Positions 57,978 through 64,000 of a stretch of 64,000 nt of DNA are shown here, in pieces. This DNA comes from CAVYVZ01 sp963772065. Lineage in GTDB: Bacteria > Acidobacteriota > Vicinamibacteria > Vicinamibacterales > UBA2999. A model generated the notes under the pieces. That model saw nothing but the letters and a program-made list of their open reading frames with translations, was not told the origin of the DNA and ran no database searches. The number at the start of each line of letters is the position of its first letter. Position 1 is the stretch's first letter. Made by a program: the position numbers and the translations under genes. Location of the stretch: assembly GCA_963772065.1 (NCBI GenBank), contig CAVYVZ010000007.1:124001-188000 (forward strand). The letters run 5' to 3'.

Positions 57978-59867
57978 ATGGACGCTCAGCGGCAGTCGAC
58001 CGCTCACAAACCCGGCCCGGCACTACTCCCGCTCACACTCACCGCGGTTGGCGTCGTCTACGGCGATATCGGTACGAGCCCGCTCTACGCGATGCGGGAG
58101 TGCTTCTTCGGTTCCCACTCCGTCCCTCCGACGCACGAGAACGTCCTCGGCGTGCTGTCGCTCATCATCTACTCCCTGGTGCTCGTCATCTCGGTCAAAT
58201 ACATCGCCATCGTGATGCGCGCCGACAACCAGGGCGAGGGGGGAATCCTCGCTCTCACCTCGCTGCTGCCGCGGGCGAACGGGAGCCTCGCGAAACCCGC
58301 GCTGGTGCTGCTCGGGATTTTCGGCGCCGCACTGTTGTACGGAGACGGGATGATTACGCCGTCGATCACGGTGTTGAGCGCGGTCGAAGGCCTGACACTG
58401 GCGACGCCGGTGTTCCAGCAGTACGTCGTGCCCATCGCGGTCGTCATCCTGTTCGTCATCTTTTCGATCCAGAAGCACGGAACGCATCGCGTCGGCGGTC
58501 TTTTCGGACCGGTGATGGTCGTCTGGTTCCTAACGCTGGCGACATTGGGCATCACGTGGATCGTTCAGGCGCCTCAGGTGCTCGACGCCATCAACCCGAT
58601 CCACGGCTATACGTTCTTCCACGATCACGGATTCCACGGATTCGCGGTGCTTGGCGCGGTGTTCCTCGTCGTGACTGGCGGCGAAGCGCTGTACGCGGAC
58701 ATGGGCCACTTCGGCAAACGGCCCATTCGGTTCGCGTGGTTCGGCCTCGTGCTGCCGGGACTGCTGCTGAACTACTTCGGCCAGGGCGCGTTGCTCCTCC
58801 TGAACGAGAGCGCCGCGTCGCAGCCATTCTTCCTGCTGGCGCCGTCCTGGCTGCTGCTGCCTCTCGTGCTGCTCGCCACGATGGCGGCGGTCATTGCATC
58901 GCAGGCGCTCATCTCGGGCGCCTTCTCGCTGACGCGGCAGGCCATTCAGCTGGGTTACTGCCCGCGGCTGGACATCGATCACACGTCCTCCCACGAGATG
59001 GGACAGGTCTACGTACCTCAGGTGAATTGGGCGCTGATGCTGAGCACGATCATCATCGTCATCGGCTTCCGGTCGTCGGCCGCACTCGCCGCGGCATACG
59101 GCATCGCGGTCTCGATGACGATGATCATTACCGCCGTCCTCCTGCATGTCGTCGCCACCGAACGGTGGAAGTGGCCGCTCCCTGTGGCCCTCATGATCAC
59201 TGGCACGTTCCTGCTGATCGACTGCGCGTTCCTCGGTGCGAACTTGTTGAAGTTCTTCCAGGGTGGGTGGCTTCCTCTCGCCATTGCGATCGCGATCTAT
59301 ACGCTCATGACGACGTGGAAGACGGGACGCCGCATCCTCGCCGACCGTCTCACGGCACGCGCGATTCCGCTCGAAGACTTCATGGCGGCGATCGAAGCGA
59401 ACCCGCCCGTTCGCGTTCCGGGAACGTCTGTGTTCATGACGGCGCAGCCGCGCGGAACGCCGCCGGCGCTGGCGCACAATCTTCGCCACAACAAGGTGCT
59501 CCACGAGTACGTCGTGGTGCTGACCGTCACCACCCAGCCGATCCCGCATGTGGCGGTAGAGGATCAGGTCACGGTCCAGCCGCTCGGGCGGAGTGTCTTC
59601 AACGTCGTGGTCCGCTACGGCTTCATGCAGGACCCCGACGTGCCCGATGCGCTGGCGCTCGCAAGGGAACGTGGGCTCGTCATGGACGAGGAGGACGTGA
59701 CGTTCTTTCTGGGGCGAGAGACCATTCTGGTGACGGGCCGCCCCGGGATGGCGATGTGGCGTGAAAAGCTGTTCGTGCTGATGGCGCGCAACGCGGTTCG
59801 CGCGACGGCGTTCTTCCGCCTCCCGCCCGAGCGCGTCGTCGAGCTGGGGGTTCAGGTCGAAATGTGA
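57978..59867 (+). CDS. kup: Kup-type low-affinity potassium uptake protein
   Basis: 629 residues with about 12 membrane segments (to residue 430) and a cytoplasmic C-terminal domain. The selectivity-associated motif GDIGTSPLYA is at residues 29-38, and YGDGMITPSITVLSAVEG is characteristic. A proton-coupled potassium importer of the inner membrane. ATG 57978 is preferred over an upstream in-frame start because it leaves a normal short N-terminus. Its stop overlaps the thioesterase start (GTGA). Confidence 0.95.
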   Translation: MDAQRQSTAHKPGPALLPLTLTAVGVVYGDIGTSPLYAMRECFFGSHSVPPTHENVLGVLSLIIYSLVLVISVKYIAIVMRADNQGEGGILALTSLLPRANGSLAKPALVLLGIFGAALLYGDGMITPSITVLSAVEGLTLATPVFQQYVVPIAVVILFVIFSIQKHGTHRVGGLFGPVMVVWFLTLATLGITWIVQAPQVLDAINPIHGYTFFHDHGFHGFAVLGAVFLVVTGGEALYADMGHFGKRPIRFAWFGLVLPGLLLNYFGQGALLLLNESAASQPFFLLAPSWLLLPLVLLATMAAVIASQALISGAFSLTRQAIQLGYCPRLDIDHTSSHEMGQVYVPQVNWALMLSTIIIVIGFRSSAALAAAYGIAVSMTMIITAVLLHVVATERWKWPLPVALMITGTFLLIDCAFLGANLLKFFQGGWLPLAIAIAIYTLMTTWKTGRRILADRLTARAIPLEDFMAAIEANPPVRVPGTSVFMTAQPRGTPPALAHNLRHNKVLHEYVVVLTVTTQPIPHVAVEDQVTVQPLGRSVFNVVVRYGFMQDPDVPDALALARERGLVMDEEDVTFFLGRETILVTGRPGMAMWREKLFVLMARNAVRATAFFRLPPERVVELGVQVEM

Positions 59868-60784
59868 CGTTCTTCCGCTGCCTCGTCCGCGTGCACTGGG
59901 CCGACACGGATGCGGCGGGCGTCGTGTGGCACGGCAACTTCTTCCGCTGGTTCGAGAGCGCCGAGGAGGAGCTCTATCGCGCGCTCGGACGGCCGCGGCA
60001 GGCGCTGCTCGGCGAGCTCGGCATCATGATGCCGCGTGTCGAAGTGCGAGCGCGCTTCAAGTCGCCAGCGAGGCCAGACGAGTTGCTGGCGATCGGGATC
60101 GCCCTTTCAGAGCTCTCCGAGCGGCGCATCGGATTCGCCTTCGAGGTGCACGAGCATCGGAGCGACCGGTTCCTCGCCGATGGAGGCTATCGCCTCGCCG
60201 TCGTGGAGACGGCCACCTTCAAGGGCGTCGCCGTTCCGTCCGCCCTCGCGGATCTGCTGCGCCGGGTGCCCGACGTCGCGGCGGCGCAGGGCACCCCTAT
60301 CCTACTTGTAGCGCCCTATCCCAAAGGTGAGGTGCAGTGCGGGCAGCGCGTCGCCTTGATCGAGATCGTGGAGGCGCAGTACGGGCATTCCTTCGTCGAC
60401 GGGGCCGCCGCCGGGGCGGGCCGATCGATCGAGCTCTTGATGCGATTCACCTGCTTGACGAGGAGGAAGATCGCCAGCGCCACGATCAGGAAGTTGATCA
60501 CGTCGTTGACGAACTGGCCGAACGCGATCACGGGAATGCCCTTCGCCTTCGCATCCGAGAGCGACGCAGGCACACCCTTCGACGAGTCGAGCACGAAGAA
60601 GATGCTCGAAAAATCAATCCCGCCGACGATCTGCCCGATGGGCGGCATGATCACCCCCTCGACGAGGGTCGTGACGATCTTGCCGAAGGCGGCGCCGATG
60701 ATGACGCCGACAGCCAGATCGACGACGTTGCCGCGCGCGATGAAATCGCGGAATTCTTTCCACATGGGCCGGGATTGTAGCTGA
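59864..60784 (+). CDS. 4-hydroxybenzoyl-CoA-type thioesterase (YbgC-like) with anomalous C-terminal run-on
   Basis: Residues 1-145 form a hot-dog thioesterase: HWADTDAAGVVWHGNFFRWFE with the catalytic Asp16, and VEVRARFKSPARPDELL. The frame does not stop where the family does (about residue 145) but runs on for 160 residues exactly antisense to mscL, giving non-protein-like sequence. A one-base deletion near 60290 would end the protein at TAG 60309-60311, so the true end is probably near 60311. It cleaves acyl-CoA or acyl-ACP thioesters; coupled to kup by GTGA. Confidence 0.8.
   Translation: MTFFRCLVRVHWADTDAAGVVWHGNFFRWFESAEEELYRALGRPRQALLGELGIMMPRVEVRARFKSPARPDELLAIGIALSELSERRIGFAFEVHEHRSDRFLADGGYRLAVVETATFKGVAVPSALADLLRRVPDVAAAQGTPILLVAPYPKGEVQCGQRVALIEIVEAQYGHSFVDGAAAGAGRSIELLMRFTCLTRRKIASATIRKLITSLTNWPNAITGMPFAFASESDAGTPFDESSTKKMLEKSIPPTICPMGGMITPSTRVVTILPKAAPMMTPTARSTTLPRAMKSRNSFHMGRDCS
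60316..60765 (-). CDS. mscL: Large-conductance mechanosensitive channel with C-terminal zinc ribbon
   Basis: 149 residues from ATG 60765. MscL core: FRDFIARGNVVDLAVGVIIGAAFGKIV (first helix, in two halves), the periplasmic loop, and VNDVINFLIVALAIFLLVKQ (second helix). It relieves hypo-osmotic pressure in the inner membrane. The C-terminus departs from the E. coli type, carrying two CxxC pairs (CPYC, CPHC) that form a zinc ribbon. Confidence 0.95.
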   Translation of the reverse strand: MWKEFRDFIARGNVVDLAVGVIIGAAFGKIVTTLVEGVIMPPIGQIVGGIDFSSIFFVLDSSKGVPASLSDAKAKGIPVIAFGQFVNDVINFLIVALAIFLLVKQVNRIKSSIDRPAPAAAPSTKECPYCASTISIKATRCPHCTSPLG

Positions 60785-60990
60785 TGGCTCATGGCTTACG
60801 ACTCAAGACTCATGGCCTTGTCGGCCCAGGGCCCGTAAGCCTAGCCCTAAGCCGTGGGGATCAGGGAGATCAGGGAGGCCAGGCACAGGAAGGGGGCGCT
60901 CCTGATTCAGATGGAGGTCTGCGCATCAGGAGCGGTTGGCTCCCTGACCTCGCTGATCCCCATGGCTTCGGACTTAAGGCTTACGGCCCT
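60782..60990. repeat. Composite word array J with long inverted arms
   Basis: It begins with 7-bp units (TGATGGC, TCATGGC, TCAAGAC, TCATGGC). The main hairpin then runs from GGGCCCGTAAGCC (60829) through GGGGATCAGGGAGATC to a matching right arm GATCCCC...GGCTTACGGCCC ending at 60990. The GGGAGATCAGGGAGG block resembles array G; the CTCAAG block resembles arrays H and I. Confidence 0.75.
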
Positions 60991-61309
60991 GATGCGGAGG
61001 TCCGGCGGAGGGCGCCGGGGAGCAGGCGTCCCCGCCGGAGGGCGCAGCAGAGTGCGACCCGCCGACACATTGAGCAAGGCGAGGGCCGCGCCGCGTCGAA
61101 CCCTGTAACCAGCTGACCTTGCTACAGATCGGCCGCACGCGACCCGAATCGAGCCTCCGCCACGATGTGCTGCTACGGCACACGCGTCCGACGCAGAGAA
61201 CTCTAAAGCACGCTGCGACGAGGTGTTATGCCCGTGTGCCGGTACGACACAACCCGTCAGCGCTTTGAGACAACGTGTTGCCCGGAATTGTTCGCGGTTG
61301 CGCAGCGAT
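60991..61309. other. Gap without recognised gene
   Basis: About 320 bases downstream of array J and of the dynamin gene's stop. A short imperfect direct repeat (CCGGCGGAGGGCGC with CCGCCGGAGGGCGC near 61006-61048) is seen. No open frame with ribosome site, tRNA fold, terminator or promoter can be supported. Confidence 0.4.
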
Positions 61310-63086
61310 CTACGCCGCGAGCTGGCTGCGGAAGGAGCTGGCGCGATCGCGCAGCGCGGCCAGCGTGCGTCGCGCGTCGGTCCAGCGCGTCTGCTCCGAT
61401 CGGACGAAACGGCTGTACGGATCGACGGCCTGCGCGATGCGCGCCGCGCTCTGCTCCTGCGCCCGCTCGAACTCCGTGCGCAGTGCGACCGCGAGGCGCG
61501 CGCGAAGCGCGCTGATCTTCTCCTGCATCTCCGCCTTCGCCTTGCGGCGTCGCGCGGGGATCACGAGGAAGCCGAGCGCGGCTACCACGCTCGCCATGAG
61601 GATGCCGGTGACGTCGGCCGCCGCCGTGGACGCGGCGATGGTGACGAGCGTCCCCAGACCCAGCGCCGCGCCGCCGGCGGCGGCCGCCGTCGTCACGGCG
61701 GCTCGGGCGTGATCCGCAATGGCCGCCGCTTCGCGTTGCTTGTCGTAGGTCTCGACCACCCGCTGCGCTTCGCCGCCCACCGAATCGATCAGCCTGTGCG
61801 CGGTCCTGATGGAAGGTGCCGACCTCCGGCGCGCCGAGCACCCGCCCCGCGTGCTCCCGCGTCCGCTCCGACAGCCGCGACGTCACCGCCTGCCACTGCC
61901 GGAAGTCCTGGTCGATCAGCCAGTCGATCAGCTCGGTCACGCGGCGGTCGATGTGGCGCGGCGCATCGGCGACGACGCGATCCTCGAACTCCTTCTGAAT
62001 GCGCGCGCGGTTCAGGAGATCCATCACGCGGCCGATGCGCAGCGTGTCTTCGAAGTACGCGTGGCCGCGCGCCTCCATGTCGACGAGGACCTTTTCGACC
62101 GCCGTCATCCGCAGCTCGAAGCCGCGCGCCAGATCGTCGCGGTACACCGCGAGCTGGCGCTCGATGTCCTCGAGGAGCGCGACGTCCTCTTTGAGGAGCA
62201 CGAGCCGTTCATCGGCAATCGTGCCGTATCGATGGGCGAGCGCCTGGCCGACGCCGAGCGGGTTGGCAAGCTTGAGTCGAAAGCGGCTTCCTTCGTCGAG
62301 CGAGTCGCGGATGAACCGCTCCAGCGCCTCGAATCGGCTCGCGTTCCAGAGCGATGGCTCGCCTTGCTTCGCGCGCATGGCCAGCCGTGCGCTGGCGGGA
62401 AAGACCTCCGGTGTGATGCCGAGCAGGCTGCGCGCTGAATCGCGTACGAACGCCAGCACCTCCGCCAGCTCCGCCTCGCGCTCGAAGATGTCGACTTTGT
62501 TGACGACGATGACGATCTTCTTGCCCCAGTCGCGTATCGCCTCGAGGAAGCCGCGCTCCGTCTCCGTGAACGGGCGGTCGGCCGACGTCACGAAAATCAC
62601 GAGGTCCGAGCGCGGCACGAACTCAGCCGTCAGCCGTTCGTGCTCGCGCATGATCGCGTTGGTGCCCGGCGTATCGACGATGTGCACGTCGCGGAGCAAC
62701 TCGGCCGGTGCGGTCACGACCCGCATCCCGTGCTCGTCGAGGCCCGTGCTCGCGGTGTCGCCGTATCGCAGGACGTGGATCTGCGCCGTGGTCGGCGTCA
62801 CGCCTTCCTCGAGGACACGCTGCCCCGCGAGAGCATTGATGAAAGCGCTCTTCCCCGCGTTGAACTCCCCAACCACCACGAGCAGGAAGAACTCGTCGAG
62901 CTGCCGGATCGACGCCGCCAGCGCCGACTGGTCGTCCTCGCTTGCGCCGAAGCGCGTCAGGGCGTCGCGGATGCCCGCCAGGAGGTGCCGCGCTTCACTG
63001 AGCTGACCCTGCAGCGCAGGGTCAAGGACGCGGTGCATGACGGCTGACGTGGCAAGAAACGCGCCGTCCAGCTGCCGGGCCTTCAT
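61310..63086 (-). CDS. Bacterial dynamin-like GTPase, frameshifted near 61810
   Basis: About 592 residues. GTPase motifs are G1 GEFNAGKS (73-80), Thr in VTPTTAQIHV, G3 DTPGTNA (138-144) and G4 NKVD (196-199). A long helical middle follows, then, after a frame change near 61810, a hydrophobic paddle (GAALGLGTLVTIAAS, GILMASVVAALGFLVI) and a helical tail. Bacterial dynamin-like proteins bind and remodel membranes. ATG 63086 is used; ATG 63038 is a possible later start. Confidence 0.85.
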
Positions 63087-63115
63087 GCTTCGGGTGCGGA
63101 AGGCTCATGCGTGAG

Positions 63116-63596
63116 TCACCGAAGCAGGTCGCCGCTCGGCGGGGATGAGCGCAGCTTCACGTTGATGCTGCCGCGGTCGTCGGCGGTCAACGCCGCCACC
63201 TCGCGATCGTCGATGAAGATCGAATGCTTCGTGTTGGGCCGCAGCTCGATGATGTCGATGTCGAGCTCCTGGCCCGACGACATCGCCGCAGGTCCCTGGA
63301 TGCCGATCTCGATCTCCACCAATCACGTGGCGCCCGCCGCGCTCGACGAGATCCGCATCCTTCTCGACGTTCCCGAACGCGTCGATGTGCTCGCGAAACT
63401 CGCCACTCAAGACCGTGCGGCCGGAGACGTCGCGCACCTCCACGACTTGTGCAGTCGACAGATCCGGCAGGGTTGGCGGCGCGGACGGAGTGACCCGGCC
63501 TAACCGTGAGGCGGCCAGTCCCACCACGAGAAACGCGGCGAGCAGGCTGACAAGCCCCAGCGGAATTCGATCGTAGCCCCGGGATCGATCGCTCAT
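63116..63596 (-). CDS. Hypothetical membrane-anchored protein, frameshifted near 63315
   Basis: About 160 residues. One N-terminal membrane segment (IPLGLVSLLAAFLVVGLAASRLG), then a linker and beta-rich domain (STAQVVEVRDVSGRTVLSGEF), continued in another frame after 63315 with VEIEIGIQGPAAMSSGQELDIDI and ALTADDRGSINVKLRS. Family not recognised. It lies upstream of the dynamin gene on the same strand (29-base gap), so the two may be one unit. Confidence 0.65.
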
Positions 63597-63680
63597 CCAA
63601 GGCTGGAACGTGCAAGCGCACGGCCCACGCAAGCTCGACCGACTGTCCGGAACGTCTCTTGCTCGGGCCGGTTGAGCCGC

Positions 63681-64000
63681 ATGTCGATAGACGATCTCTG
63701 GTACAAGAACGCAGTCATCTACTGTCTCGACGTCGAGAAGTACCAGGACGCGAACGGCGACGGCATCGGCGACTTCGAAGGGCTGATGCGACGCCTCGAC
63801 TATCTGCAGGGCTTGGCGTCACCTGCGTGTGGCTGCAGCCGTTCTATCCATCGCCGAACCGCGACAACGGCTACGACGTGACGGACTTCTACGGCGTCCA
63901 CGAGAAGCACGGGTCGCTCGGCGACTTCGTCGACTTCATGAAGCACGCCGATGCTCTGGGCCTTCGCGTCATCGTCGACCTCGTCGTGAACCACACATCG
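63681..64000 (+). CDS. GH13 alpha-amylase/trehalose synthase family enzyme, 5' part, frameshifted near 63815
   Basis: Starts at ATG 63681: DLWYKNAVIYCLDVEKYQDANGDGIGDFEGL (in shorter units) is the standard beginning of TreS-like GH13 enzymes. After LQGL the frame shifts; one extra G in the GG at 63815-63816 restores GLGVTCVWLQPFYPSP and continues to the first catalytic-region motif VIVDLVVNHTS at the window end. Likely maltose/trehalose or alpha-glucan metabolism. The 3' part lies outside the window. Confidence 0.88.

Noticed and set aside
56657..59764. A continuous open frame of about 1035 codons on the + strand
   Set aside because: It is antisense to the VPS10-like gene and out of frame with kup, is very rich in Arg/Ala/Gly, and has no domain or ribosome site; a GC-driven shadow.

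Overview
The window is about 64 kb of high-GC DNA from a diderm bacterium. It encodes LptD, outer-membrane barrels and lipoproteins. Three long FtsX/MacB-type permeases with no ATPase partner (the ADOP type typical of Acidobacteriota), a secreted FmdA/AmdA-like protein, a VPS10/Asp-box protein, a PA2778/PA2779 pair and an FG-GAP remnant together suggest an acidobacterium, probably of the Vicinamibacteria type. That placement is inference; there is no rRNA or tRNA gene to anchor it. No integrase, transposase, phage or CRISPR signature was seen, so this looks like ordinary chromosome.

Layout. 1-5 kb: the 3' end of ddl, a TPR protein, two tiny lysine-rich peptide genes each with its own ribosome site and terminator, and a HEAT/cyclophilin lipoprotein. 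5-12.4 kb: a dipeptide-epimerase-like enolase, a deoxynucleoside kinase, accD-folC-lptD, and a nucleotide-sugar epimerase. 12.4-19.2 kb: a lipoprotein, an SPL-like radical SAM enzyme, a Clp ATPase, an M20 peptidase, and a secreted protein with an acetamidase/formamidase. 19.4-33.3 kb: three ADOP permeases interleaved with thiC under a TPP riboswitch, a DCC protein, an esterase-like protein, a cupin, a GNAT enzyme and trxC. 33.3-38.1 kb: small envelope proteins, then a badly disrupted HD-GYP/GAF gene and a subtilase. 38.1-44.4 kb: a DapA-like lyase, a Gfo/Idh/MocA oxidoreductase, galM, and a metallopeptidase/TolB-propeller/barrel protein. 44.4-50.8 kb: PA2778/PA2779-like genes, a GGDEF protein, a P-loop kinase, an Rsm22-like methyltransferase and broken secreted proteins. 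50.8-64 kb: DUF4142, a PLP decarboxylase, barrel and ferritin-like genes, a VPS10-like protein, kup, a thioesterase, mscL, a dynamin-like GTPase and the start of a GH13 enzyme.

Three features run through the window. First, many intergenic gaps carry arrays of 7-bp (sometimes 9- or 11-bp) tandem words. Most are arranged as two inverted arms that form long hairpins. Word families recur between loci, one array forms the P3 arm of the TPP riboswitch, and others supply start or stop codons. Second, divergent gene pairs are extremely tight, and two pairs share a CATG in which both start codons overlap. Third, single-base frameshifts are frequent, including in essential genes such as lptD. This points to uncorrected assembly indels for most of them, with a real hot spot of damage or low quality at 34.6-37.0 kb. 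Frameshifted genes are given here as their full reconstructed span.
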